Positions 23,780-34,997 of a stretch of DNA of 59,393 nucleotides are shown here, piece by piece. The notes under the pieces were generated by a model. The model did not search any database and was not told the origin of the DNA. It saw only the letters and a program-made list of their open reading frames with translations. A program made the translations under genes and the position numbers. Numbering within the stretch: the stretch's first letter is position 1; each line of letters opens with the position of its first letter. The DNA comes from Hypholoma sublateritium FD-334 SS-4 (lineage: Eukaryota > Basidiomycota > Agaricomycetes > Agaricales > Strophariaceae). The stretch is from positions 1 to 59,393 of the forward strand of contig KN817689.1 of NCBI GenBank assembly GCA_000827495.1. Reading direction: 5' to 3'.

Positions 23780-25053
23780 CTATAATTGTACACCACGTCC
23801 AAATTCCAAGCGGTCCGCCAAGCTGGGAAGGTGACTGATAATTGGTTTCCGCAGCTCATCGACCCCGACGTACCGCGATGCGACTTCGAAACGAATCTTA
23901 GTAGTGCTTGCTGACAAGCACGAAATCCCTCCCATGAACAATTTTCCGACGCCGGAAATGTCGAATCCGGCGAGGTCAACGGGGCTGTGGAAATCGAGCA
24001 TGAAAGACACCTTCTGGATTCTCTCTGACGAAACCTTTGAGAGGATTCGCTGCATCCATGTGCTGGCCTTTGTTCCAAGACGACTGAGCTCGTGTGTCGG
24101 GGCATGGAAGACAATGGTCTTCAGGGACCCAAAGTTGGTGAGGTCGAGTTCTTGGCTCAGAGCGTCTATCCGAGAAATCGATTAGCCCATCAACGCCATT
24201 CATGAAACGGAAATACGCACTTTGGGCAGCAGCTTCGGAGCACTCGATGACAATATTCTCTAGTGTGTTCCCGAGCGCATGAACATACGCGCATATAGAA
24301 GAAATGTGGTGGTTTGTAATTCCTCGAAGCTCCAATGTGCTGAGTGATGGTTTCGGTTGGGAATCAAGGGCGAGCCAATTCAGGATCGAACTTGTCGTCG
24401 GGCTCTTTGCATGCCATGAATGGGTGTCGAATAGCTGAAGCGTTTTCAAAGGTGGTGCACGTTGGCCGTCTTTCGGGGAGGTATGACGCCCGTAGGTGAT
24501 CGCTGAAACAAATAATGTTTGCAGCGAAGCCGCCGAAGAAATAAGCTCTGTTTGTTCACTGGAAGTCGGGAACTAATACAGGGGAGTTAAACGACAGACT
24601 CTCAGAATGACGGGACCAAGGTAGCATGCTTACATTGACATTAATCAATTCCAGCGTTGCGATGTCCCGAGATAGGGAAAAAAGGTTTCCTTTTGCGGAT
24701 GAGCTCAGCTGGAAGTCGACTTCGTGCAGCCGGAGGACCTTGATCTGCTTCATTGGTGGGAGCCCGTTCACGAGCTTTTCGAAAAGCCCAGATTCCGGCT
24801 CAACGTCGGTACACGCGTCGATGGAGAGATGCTTAACATAAGCAGGGACTGTGGCCAGTGGTGAGGAAAGAATCGCGAGATCCCGGTCGACATCCTGTAC
24901 GTGAAGCTCGACAATAGAGAAGAGGTGGAAACGAGACGTCGTCCTCCAGTCCTTACATACTAAGCTGCACGTCGATAGCGCCCGGCGATTCTTATGGAGA
25001 TGGTCAATAATATAGTCGTAGATCTCATTGGGGAAAGCTGTTGGTGCGAACAT
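23780..25053 (-). CDS. F-box protein (unrelated to the A/C/D/E family)
   Basis: Exons 25053-24634, 24545-24221 and 24165-23780 join in phase to 376 residues; introns are 88 and 55 nt. The start MFAPTAFPNEIYDYIIDHLH continues into RRALSTCSLVCKDWR, a standard Agaricomycete F-box at residues 6-40. Downstream are leucine-rich strands: YVKHLSIDAC, IKVLRLHEVDF, ATLELINVN, LSTLELRGI and LKTIVF. Such proteins dock targets on SCF ubiquitin ligases, but no target can be named. It lacks the MDxALSS/coiled-coil N-terminus of the other F-box genes here and lies next to VPS74 with no shared signals. Confidence 0.85.
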
Positions 25054-26577
25054 TGGCGAAATGAAAAGGAAGGGAGGTCTGTGGCGACCACCGCTCCTTT
25101 GTCTGACTTTTATATGTCCATAGCAAGGAACCAGCTGTCGAAGTGGGTATCTGCTCCCCTATAATAACGTTTGCGTTCAGGCTTAGATCGCGTTTGGACG
25201 CAAATTCCTCGTGCGAGGCCATCGGACGCGCTCGGCTCAAGTTTGCAGATGGGAAAGTATGCGGCATAATCGGCATCTCAGAGCTAATGGTACATGGCCA
25301 ATACATACCGATGATACAAGGACATGTATGTTGCAATTGTGACGACCAATTATTTTACCAAAACAAATCTTGAAGTTAGCGCCGACGCATATGGTATATG
25401 CACTGGTTATTAGTCAATCATCTATCCACCTCCATACTCCGAAGCGCCCTGGCTCAATATCTAAATTTAACCGAACTTGTTAGAACAACTTCGAAAGATA
25501 TCTGATTAATCCTATGCAACAATCGCCGCTCCTGGAAAGGCAAGAAGTTCACCAGTCCACGTATTCAGAAGTATCAAAAGAACGGAGCCACCTAATAGAA
25601 GTTACAGAACACTGAGCTGTGGAGCATCGTTCTCTGATTCTCAAACAATACATCGATACGCATACATTATCATTGTCGTATACATCGGACACAAAAAATT
25701 CAATGGCCATTCATTCCTCATGTTGTATTGCATAACCTTGGCTCACCCAGGCTAGCGACCGGAACGAACATCAGGGATTGTGGCTGCGGCTGGTTATTGC
25801 CATAAGTGATATTGTGGACAGATACAGTCCAAACGACGCAAGAAACGGGGTAAAATATCTCCTTGTACTCATCAAAGCCTCACTTACCGAGACAAGCTGA
25901 TTCTATCGGATAAGGGGGAGATAAGCGCGCATTTCATTCTTCAAAGTAAGAGGGTGTTATATCAATAAAACTGTATGCCTCGGAGTTCAGGCTAAGTTGC
26001 TTCATCTTCAGATCACGAACGTTGGTGTAATGTGTATATCCCTACTATATCCCCACACTGTAATTATAGCTCCCCATGCCCTGAACATCTGGTAGCCGGC
26101 GGAAGAATATAGAAGCCATAGCGAGACGGAAATGGCCGTTTGACTGTGCCACTGGGAAATGTGCGTATGGCTTGTAGCCGCGATACTACGCCTGACACTG
26201 CTCTCCATCAACGCTTGAAATAGAATACTGTTCCTGCACGCAGGTATGTCAAGATAGACAGCGATAGGCAATTCTCTCCGCGATTCCTCCCTTGCTCTGG
26301 AGCGTGAAGGGTAGACACCATCTTTGAATTCAGTGTCATCGATAGCGACAGGCCGAGGACTTTGTGCGCGAAAGATAACAACGTGGGTCCAGAAGGAGTG
26401 TGCGGATAAGTAGGTTACGAATTAAAGAGTGTGATATAGTTGCACACAGGTCGGTATTGGAACAGGACAGCAAAGCGCCAAAGAAAACATGTAAATCCGA
26501 GAACGAGAAGAGGCCCAGAAATCTATAACATACCGAAAGCATATCCAAGGCAGAAAGAGCATAAGAAAAAAAGAATC
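25054..26577. other. Intergenic, no gene seen
   Basis: About 1.5 kb without a convincing exon chain, RNA gene or repeat. Plus- and minus-strand frames stay under 90 codons. The part above 25053 should carry the promoter of the F-box gene. Confidence 0.5.
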
Positions 26578-29500
26578 TCAGAAATCCGTCCCGACGGCGT
26601 CGACGACGTAGAGCACCTGCTGGGGCCGCACAAACAGCCCGCGGGACTCTGTCCCCGACATGTCAGACTGCGCAGGGCTCACGCTGCGCATGCGCTTCAT
26701 GCGATCGGATGCGATGCTCAGCTGGTCGCCCTCGCGCTTCAGCGTGCCGCTGCTCGCCCCACGCCCCAGAATACCGCCACCGCCCCACGACCCGCCGTCG
26801 ATCCGCCGCCGGCGCGCTGCACGGTCCTCGCCACCATACTCCCACTCGCTCCCGCCGACGCCGCCGCCGATCTCGAAGTAGCGAATGCCGCCCCACGAGC
26901 CGTCGTGCCACGCGCGATCGTCTGCAGGGCGCGCGGCGTCGTCGCCCCACGCTGCGTCGCCGAGCGGCATGGGCACCTCGACGCCGACCCACGGCCCCGT
27001 CTCGCCTGCGACCTCGCCGATGTAGCGCGCGTACGCCTTGAAGCGCTTGCGCTTCGACGAGATGATGCATGGGATGCCAATCTCGAGTGTCGAGCCCTGC
27101 GGCTCGTGCTGCGCGAGGATATTGTCGATCGAAGTCAGCTGGCGCGCGAGCGCATGACGCGGGCTCGGGGGGACGGCAGTTGGAGCAGGTGCAACGATAG
27201 GCTGGGCCTGCGGGGCGGGGGCCGGGGCAGGCTGAGGCGGCTTGTCGGAGCTCGCGCTGGAGAGCGCGGATGACTTGACTGTGCGAATTGTGTCGTTCGA
27301 TCCGCGCCTACGCAGCGTCGCGACGCTCGAGCTCGACGCAGAGCTGCTACTCTTCTTGTGGTCCGACTCGATGCGTGCAGCTTCGTGGCGCGGATTGGGG
27401 CGCACAGTGATTGTACTCGCCGTCTTGGCGGGCGACGGCTCCTCGGGCACCACCAGCGCAGCCGGCGCAGTCTGGGGAGATGTCGCCTCGGGCTCAGACG
27501 TGGGTGCGGGGGCGCCAATAGGAGCCGGGATGGACGGCGCGTCGTCCGCCACCGCGGGAGGCGCCTGATTTTCCTTCTCTCCCTCCCCATCACCTACGCG
27601 TCCGAGCGTGATCGTCGCGTCCTCCTCCGTGTCCATCCTCACGTCCGGATCAGGCTCCAGCAGGGGCGGCGCGGACAGCACGACCGTGTCGTCACCCGCG
27701 TCCGACGCAGGCGCGCTCACGCCGCCCGCGGGCACCGCGCCCGCACTCGCACTCGGGCCGATCTTCCGCGGTGCGCGGGCCGCTGGGCGCGCCTTTGCGG
27801 CGGCCGCGATGGCTGCCGCGGGGCTGAGGTGTTTCTCGCCGCGCGTGGGGCCCGCGCTCGCTGCCTTCCGGACGGGCGTCGCGCGCGTGGACGCAACCGT
27901 GGAGCGCGCGCTGGCAACGGAGCTCACGCTCGCGTCAGACACGCGGCGTGCGCGCTCGTCCGCTGGGGAGGAGACCGTCGCCGCCGCCGTGCGCGTGCCC
28001 GCGGGGACGCGCGGAACACGGCGTGCAGGCGTCCCAGTGGTGCTCGTGGTGCTGCCGGTCGTGGTGGTGGTCGTAGTCGTAGTCGTAGTCGTGTGCCGGC
28101 TAAGCGTGCTCATCGTGCTCGCCGCAGACGTGCGGCGCGAGCGCGTGCCCGTAGTGCTGGGGGCCCGTGCACCGGAGCCGGCACTCGCGGTACGGAAGCT
28201 CTCCGCGGTGCCGGATGCGCTCGACACGGGTCGTGCGGCGCCGCCGGAAAGCGAGCGCGTGGACACGCGCGAGGTGGGGCGTGACACGGAGGCCGCAGAC
28301 GGCGCGCGTGGCGATGCCGTCGCAGGCGCCTTGACGGTGAGCCGTTGCCGTGCCAGCGTCGACGTCGTACTCCCACGCGAGCCGGGACGCGCAAGCGACG
28401 CGGCGGCAGGCCCAGCAGCGGCCCGCACGCGCACGCTCGGGCTGAGGCTCGCGGAGGAACCCGTGCGCAGGCGGCCGCTCGGGCTGAGGCTCGCGGCGGA
28501 GGCTGTGCGCACGCGGGCGCCGTCGTCCTTGGGCGATGCGCGCTGGGTGCGGCGCGGCGTGGTGCTCGTAACCGACGCGAGCGATGCGCGCGTGATGAGC
28601 GTCTTCTTGATCGCGGGTGGGGTCTGCTGCTGCTGCGGCGGCGGCGCGCCTGCGTCCGCCTGGTCGCTCTCGCCCACGTCGCTCGGCTCGGGCGTCGCGC
28701 TGCCCTCGCGCTCGTCGTCCGTGGGCTCAACGATGCTCGGCGGACGCGCATCGGCGTCGTCCGCGAATTTCGAGTCGGGGCGGTCCTTCATGCGCGTCTC
28801 CGCAGCGATCCGCCGTGCAGGGGACATGGTGCCGTCGGCGTGCCGGCGGGGGGCCGCAGGTACAGTGCTGGCGGTGGCGGCGCTGCGGACACTTACACCA
28901 CTGATGCTGCTTCGGGCGAGGCTGTGTACAGAGGGGGCGCGCGGGCTGTGCGGCTGGGAGGGCCCGCGAGCGGAAGAGCCAGCGACACGGCTGAGGACGC
29001 TGACGCGCATACTCGAGGCGCCGTCGCTCGGTGCATCCGCCTTGGAGGTGTGCGGGTGCGCGGAGGCAGGCCGCAGGTGCGTAGGGGCTCGCTTGGCAGG
29101 TGATGAATAGGACGGAGGGGAGAGGAGGTCGTCGATGGGGACTTCGATATCTGCACAGAGTCAGAAATAGAAAAAATCAAATCGGCATACACTCACAATC
29201 ACTGATCTCCTTGAGACTCCAGCCTTCCAGGGGATCAAAACCCCGGGCCTGACGGACGGAGAGCCATCGCTTTCCGAGCCAACGAAGGAGCTCGACGCGC
29301 GTTTGCTCGACTTGTACGCGTATGTGAGAAGTGGCTTCGAGGAGGGGCGCGTTTGGTTCAGTGGGATGTTCGCGTAGGAGTATGGAGGATACAAGAGTCT
29401 AAAAAAGGTCAGGAGATGCAATAACGATTATGCGGCACGAACCTGGTAAAGTACAGGCGCCCATTCTTCGCGAACACCACGTAGGACACTAGCCATGGCC

Positions 29501-30944
29501 CATTCGACGCGTTCGCCGTCGTCAAAATGAACGCCGCCTCCGTCGACGACGGCTTCCCATTCGTCGCTTGAAAAGACGGCTTGCGCTTCGCGAGTGACGA
29601 CCTCGTCGATCTTGTTGCGGGCAGCGATGATGGCATCGCGGACTGTGTCTGCCCAGGGTTCGATGCTGTTGGCGAGTTTAAGAAGGGCATGCTCCGCGGC
29701 GAATAGGAGGGGTAGTGCATTTTGTGCGGTGGTGCGCTTCGCGACGCCCTTGAGGAGCGAATCACGGAGCTTTGGTTGGAGTTGAGAGAACTCCTGGGTG
29801 GCCCAGCCCTCGCCGAACATGCCGACCATGGCGCGTCGCGCGCCGCGTTCGAGGAGGATGTTGTGCACGTCTTCGGAGACGGCGAAGGCGAGAACGCGGG
29901 GGACGCGTCGTGCGCACTGGCGACACCGACAGCCACCGGTGCCCCATCTTCCTTGCGTCAGGGCTTCGTATTCGGGGAAAGAGAGGAAGGCGTGGAAGAG
30001 GCCGTGGAGCATCTCCTGAGCGACGCGCGCCTGGATTTCGTCATGGAGCGTGTTGAGGTTGAGGTAGAGCGCGGAGCGCAATATGGCGAACGCGGTGGAG
30101 AGATCATAGGAGCGGTGTGAAAATATGAGGGTACCGGTATAGAGGAAGCCGAGGGTAAAGTGGACGCTGGCGGGGGTAAAGGGCGGGGACGGGAGGGTGA
30201 GCGTGGGGGGCTCATTTGGGTCCGCGCGTGTGTTTGGCCATGCGATCAGGGCGGTATGAAAATAGGAAGAGCGTGATACGAGGATAAAACGATGCGAGGA
30301 GAAGATAGCGGTGGTTGCCTCGTGGCCGGAGCCAGCGCCGAAGTTTCCAGTGAGGGCAATGCGAACGTCCGAATACAGCCGCGACCGCCACATGAAGACG
30401 AGGTCCTTACGCAGCTTGTCGATTCGCAGGGCCTCCGCGTGTTCAGACTCGTCGGAAACGTTGGTGGAATGCGAGTGCTCGCTGTCGAAGAGGAACTCGA
30501 AGGCCTCGCCAAAGCCTTTTCCGGTGTAGAGGTATTCAAGTTCGTTCGAGAAGAGCGCGGGACTGATGTCTGTTGTGAGGCGAAGTAGCGTAGGTGCTAT
30601 CACCGGAGCTTCGCCGTTTTCGAGGGCGAGGGAGAGGGAGGATTCTGCGGGGTACTCGTCCAATGCGGTAGTCGACTCATTTGACCGTGCAAAGTAGCGG
30701 TTTTGGAACGATGGCGGCGCGCGCGCGTATACGATGGCTGCAAAATGTCAGTCTACGAAGAAATAAGAGTCTGCAACGCACCTTTATGACCCCACACCTC
30801 CTCCTCGCCCGCCAGCTCCCACACGACATCGGGAAACCGATCCTTAGCATGATGGAACAGCGATTCCAGGTTTTCCTGCCAATCGACGGTTGAGTTCTTC
30901 GTGGCCTCCTGGAGACTGGGCGGGGGAAGGTCTGGCTGCGCCAT
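26578..30944 (-). CDS. Large BTB/POZ + CAP-Gly domain protein
   Basis: Four exons, 30944-30782, 30737-29443, 29398-29197 and 29150-26578, with three introns of 44-46 nt and all phases matching, give 1410 residues. Read naively the BTB part looks like its own gene, because intron 2 contains a stop shortly after VLYQ. The N-terminal 430 residues hold two BTB-like segments (VWELAGEEEVWGHKAIVYAR, then RLYSDVRIAL ... SSHRFILVSRSSYFHTAL). Then comes a conserved stretch, RVELLRWLGKRWLSVRQARG. Residues about 570-1230 are disordered and Ser/Thr/Ala/Pro-rich. A divergent CAP-Gly runs from about 1244 (GIPCIISSK) through GPWVGVEVPMPLGD and GGIRYFEIG to RGLFVRPQQV. CAP-Gly modules bind the tails of tubulin or EB proteins, so a microtubule-linked adaptor is likely. 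The usual GKNDG is absent (DRAWHDGSW instead), and about 75 residues interrupt the fold. Confidence 0.85.
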
Positions 30945-30971
30945 CGCTGCTCAACGTACGACGCCAACCAT

Positions 30972-31670
30972 CGCAACCACCTCTCATTTCTTTGCTGACA
31001 AATATGTTCACACGCCCTACAATAACATCTCCCATTTATTTTCCGAGCTTCTCTCTTGTTCACATCTTCCATGGCACTCTTTGTCTTCTTCGCCAATTCG
31101 TCATCTGCCCGCCTCATGTTCAGGGTGCGACGTGCCTGCCTATACTAGCGCCCATCGCCGCCCGTCTAAACGTCTATCGTACTCTGGGAAGCGAACATGC
31201 GCCACGTCGATAGACCTTAATCCTAGCCTACTTCCTGCTACAGGATATGAATATCTTGTGCGACTCTGTCCTTCGCCCTTCCTGTCTCCGTAGTCTCTCA
31301 GAGCAACTAAAATACCGCCCTGTTACTTGGGGACCCCGAGGACCTCGACGAAAACACAGACTAGTCTTCGTGGTGACCTTAACCTGCGCTGTTGCATGTT
31401 CATCCACCGCATCTTCAGCCCGGCCGCTCAACACGTTCTTTTTAACGGCTCCTGATCTACGATCTCCTTCTAGAGTGTCCCCTTGCTGCATTCGCTCTCT
31501 AATGGACATTTGCCGTTCTCTCCGCTCGTTGTGCGCCACGTAAATCTCTCAAAATCGGCGAAGTATTCACCGAACTTACGCACACCCCCTTAATCAAGTC
31601 GATCTCTACGCGCTCCGTCAACCCATCCACCCAAGCTCACCCCGAATGACATTCTGCCTAAAGTTGCTCC
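30972..31670. repeat. Duplicated 0.7-kb block, copy 1
   Basis: Direct repeat of 33653-34367. Shared words include CATTTCTTTGCTGACAAATA, TTCGCCAATTCGTCATCT, GGAAGCGAACATGCGCC and CAACCCATCCACCCAAG. The block lies between the start of the BTB/CAP-Gly gene and the 3' end of F-box paralogue C. On the minus strand both copies can be read as DDELAKKTK...MEDVNK, hinting at an old small gene, but that frame is not kept open across the block. Confidence 0.7.
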
Positions 31671-31714
31671 AGCCGGCCCGATGTTGTAGCCAATCTAAAT
31701 GTATTGCTCTACGC

Positions 31715-33523
31715 TTAACTGTATTCCCAACGATATAAATATTTATCCGGAAGGATAGCTTCGTCCTTGTAATATGATTCAACGTCGAGTCCCATCTCCC
31801 GCTTCTCCCACAGAAGATCCAACATCTGCCGATATATCTTCAGATCCTTTATACAAATCATGTCGATGCGCACGCTTTTCCATGGGGCAAGGGCGTCATT
31901 CTGGGTAGCACTCCCACGTTGCTTTGCCTCGAGAAATTGGCGTAATGTTTGGAGAGAGAACACGATCTTCGCTGGGAAATCGAGCTTTTGCAGGCGCGGA
32001 CAAAGAACACCGGCACCGGCATCCTCGACAAAAGCGCGCAGGAAGCTATCAACATTAGCCGCGGGTCTATACGCCGGATTCGCCTTCCAAGGCGGCTGCA
32101 GGGATAAGATGGATAGTAGCGGGCAGTGATGAAGCAATTCCGCGATCTCCGCGAATGACTCTTCACTGTCCGAGTGGCAGATAGAAAGGTCCTGAACACG
32201 GGGTGATCGCTTGAAAAAATTCAACAGGGAATTCTTGAGAAATGCGGCACGTATCTTGAGGACCGTGAGATTGGGCGCAGTAAGGAGATCGAGTATACTA
32301 GGAACTCTAGACGACTCGGGTTCGAAAGTTTTTTCAGTCAAGTGTAATATCTCTAGAAATGGGAGGTTGATTTCGCAGACTGGTGAATCTCCTGAGCTCG
32401 GATTCACAACGATATCACAGAATATAAGACACTTGGTGTCCAGGAGTATCCATGCTATGCCATCAACGCAACTCGGAGTGTTATACCCCCCGCGGAGTGT
32501 AAGAGAAGTGAGGACGGCCCAATTGACATTAAAGCCGGAGACGAAGGCGTATTCAGGGAGGTCGTCCCAAAATGTGTTCAGTGTCAGGCGTTTCAGTGTC
32601 GGGATTTCGAGGAGTGTACTGCCATAGAACACGGATGCGCCGAGTTGAAAGCTAAGGGAAATTGATTCGAGTAAGGGGGCATCAATGGCGGTCAGCGCAG
32701 CAATGCGAGTGATTGGTGTGGATAGTGCATCTCGACAATTTGACTCAAAGTGAATCCTTCGCCAGCGGGTGGAATATCTAAGAAGAGTGGTGAAAAGCTC
32801 GTGCGATGGATCAGATTCGGTGGTGTCTTCGGTCTGTTCGTAGTTAGGGTCTTCCATAAACACAGTGAGAGCCGATCCCCCCGCTCGGTCGAGCCATTCG
32901 CTCGCCCGGCTAGCCAGTATTGAACAAATTTGCGTATCGCGTTTTCTATCGAAGGAATACCAGGTAGGGATACAAACATGAATAGAGGCCCAGAGGAACG
33001 GGGTGGTCAGCGCGATGCGTCGTATGTCGCTGGAGATTTGAGCGAGAATATAAGGCAAAGGAGTGCTGCGGTAAGACAGTTTGGGGATGTCGGCTTCCAC
33101 GCACGCAACACAAATCTCACGAAGCACGTCCTCTGGGAGGTTTCGAAAGGTAGAAAGGGCCCGGCGGTGGTCCGCAGTAGCCTCCAAGATCGCCGCTTTC
33201 TCCTTGCGTAGACGCTTCAGTTTCCCTTCCGCCTCTTCAAATGCCTCTTCATGTGCCTGTTTACGCATCTGTTCAATCCGTGACTGCGACGTCAACGCTC
33301 GGATATGGGTAGTGGCTTCGGATATTTGATCTTCTACAGCTTTCAACTCTGCATTGGTAGGGGACATGGACTCCTGGATAATCGCTCTTTCTTGGTCTGT
33401 AGGCGGTCGGTTGGTTTTTAGTAACATTTCTAGAATTGAATTGTCTAATAGGAAATGATTTTCAACAAGGCTTGCGAATTTTGGATGAATCCGAGGCTCA
33501 CTGGATAAATCGGCATGATCCAT
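31715..33523 (-). CDS. F-box/LRR-like paralogue C
   Basis: Start MDHADLSS at 33523, chosen because all four paralogues begin MD-x-ALSS or MD-x-DLSS there; an ATG 30 nt upstream is open only by chance. Exon 1 is 22 nt (33523-33502), followed by a GTGAGC...TAG intron of 57 nt (33445-33501). That intron is a multiple of three with no stop, so it hides inside the open frame. Spliced length is 583 residues. After LLKTNRPPTDQERAIIQ comes a coiled coil (SRIEQMRKQAHEEAFEEAE), an F-box-like LPEDVLREICVACVE with ALTTPFLWASI, then leucine-rich repeats and a conserved tail AFVEDAGAGVLCPRLQ ... FSLQTLRQFLEAKQRG. Probably a substrate receptor of an SCF ligase; target unknown. No disabling change is seen. 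Confidence 0.85.
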   Translation of the reverse strand: MDHADLSSEPRIHPKFASLVENHFLLDNSILEMLLKTNRPPTDQERAIIQESMSPTNAELKAVEDQISEATTHIRALTSQSRIEQMRKQAHEEAFEEAEGKLKRLRKEKAAILEATADHRRALSTFRNLPEDVLREICVACVEADIPKLSYRSTPLPYILAQISSDIRRIALTTPFLWASIHVCIPTWYSFDRKRDTQICSILASRASEWLDRAGGSALTVFMEDPNYEQTEDTTESDPSHELFTTLLRYSTRWRRIHFESNCRDALSTPITRIAALTAIDAPLLESISLSFQLGASVFYGSTLLEIPTLKRLTLNTFWDDLPEYAFVSGFNVNWAVLTSLTLRGGYNTPSCVDGIAWILLDTKCLIFCDIVVNPSSGDSPVCEINLPFLEILHLTEKTFEPESSRVPSILDLLTAPNLTVLKIRAAFLKNSLLNFFKRSPRVQDLSICHSDSEESFAEIAELLHHCPLLSILSLQPPWKANPAYRPAANVDSFLRAFVEDAGAGVLCPRLQKLDFPAKIVFSLQTLRQFLEAKQRGSATQNDALAPWKSVRIDMICIKDLKIYRQMLDLLWEKREMGLDVESYYKDEAILPDKYLYRWEYS

Positions 33524-33652
33524 TTTTCGTCGCCTTCGAATGTGTCTGCGCATGAGAAGTTTTAAGGGATAAAACTGATGAAAGAGTTGATCGTTGGCCT
33601 AAAAACTGTAGACACCTTGTAGACACCCTCCACAAAAAATGTTGATCAGTAG

Positions 33653-34367
33653 CGCAACTACTTTTCATTTCTTTGCTGACAAATATGTTCACACACCCTA
33701 CAACACTAACATCGCCCATTCCTCTTCCGTTCATCGCTCTCGTCAAGCTCTTGTTCACGTCTTCCATGGTATTCTTTGTCTTTTTCGCCAATTCGTCATC
33801 TACTCGCTTCATGCTTGCGTATGCTAGCGCCCATCGCCGCTGATATAAACGTCTATCGTAATCTGGGAAGCGAACATGCGCCGCGTCGATAGACCTTAAC
33901 CCTAGGGATATGAAAAATTTGTGCCGCTTCGGTGTCGCTCCTTCAAGTTGTTTCGTCCTTCCTGTCTCCGTAGGATCTCGGAGAAATAAAAATACCGCCA
34001 TATCGCTGGAGTAACACGAGGACCTCGATGAAAACGCCGACTAGTCTTCGTGGTGACCTTGACCTGAGGCTGCGCTGTTGCATGTTCATCTACCGTATCT
34101 TCAGCCCGGCGGCTCAGCACATTCTTTCCATCGACGCCTCTTCTGCAATCTTCTGCTACAGTATCTCCTTGATGAACTCGTCTTCCGATGGATATTTACC
34201 GCTCTCACCGCTCAATCACCGCTCGTCGCGCGTCACATATAAATCTCTCAAAAAATCGCCAAAATATTCCCAAAACCTACGCACACCGCCTTAACCAAGT
34301 CAAGCTCTACGCGCCCGGCAACCCATCCACCCAAGTCCACCCCAAATGAAATTCTGCACAAGGGCGA
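33653..34367. repeat. Duplicated 0.7-kb block, copy 2
   Basis: Partner of 30972-31670 in the same orientation. Copy 1 lies 3' of F-box C; copy 2 lies about 0.6 kb 3' of F-box D. This suggests the duplicated unit was F-box gene plus 3' block. Minus-strand frames here (for example 33498-34001) read RFPDYDRRLYQRRWALAYA then MKRVDDELAKKTKNTMEDV. Copy 1 has the same phrases, partly out of frame. No domain is recognised. Confidence 0.7.
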
Positions 34368-34997
34368 CCTCGATGGCCGTACGACCGCCATCTCCGCCAT
34401 CTGTGCCCTGCAAATCAACATCGTTTACAGCCAAATTACGATGACATCGCTCCTGGAAATCTGAATTACCTTCCCCGGGGAGCGCTGCGGCTGTCGCAAC
34501 GCCGCTCCTGGTTTGTCTTGAGCGTGTGTGGGCTTTTGCTTGCCAAGCTCGCTGTATCCTTTGATGGTATGCCCCACCCATCTTTTATACAGCGCACTAA
34601 CACGCATTCCAGCCCTCCCAGCGCCCGAGTTCGAGCGGACCCGTCGGTGATGCATTCCCTGAAAATCTGCCGAGGAGTGGGAATTGCGCGTGGCCTTGGC
34701 GAATTCGTAGAGTGCAATGGGCGAAGGATCAGTGGAGCGGTGCATCTAAATGACGGCAAGGCAGAGCTGTGGAGCTGAGCCCAGTGTGCAGTGTCCAATA
34801 CGTCTCGCGGCGATGCAGAGAAGGAAAAACGGTGTAGTTTTAGTCTCTCGTGTTCGAACATGAAATGCTATCTCCTGTGTCAAATGTATCCTGGCGCTGT
34901 ATTTCGTTGGGTTCACGTACAGCATTGGCGGGGATATGTAAGATGGTGATACAGAGTGCTAACGACAAGAGTGGCTATCGTAAAGGTAAATCGACCA
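34368..34997 (-). other. Unassigned sequence 3' of F-box D
   Basis: A minus-strand frame at 34300-34581 contains DVDLQGTDGGDGGRTAIEVA, which faintly resembles an ankyrin repeat. A longer one at 34466-34861 has no domain. I could not link them into a gene. This may be remnant coding sequence carried along with the duplicated block. Confidence 0.25.

Noticed and set aside
27608..29110. 500-codon plus-strand frame
   Set aside because: Antisense to the Ser/Thr/Ala-rich part of the BTB/CAP-Gly gene; its length follows from the codon bias of that strand.
29428..30663. BTB protein as a separate gene
   Set aside because: Its apparent stop lies inside a 44-nt intron; splicing to 29398 keeps frame and leads into the CAP-Gly part.
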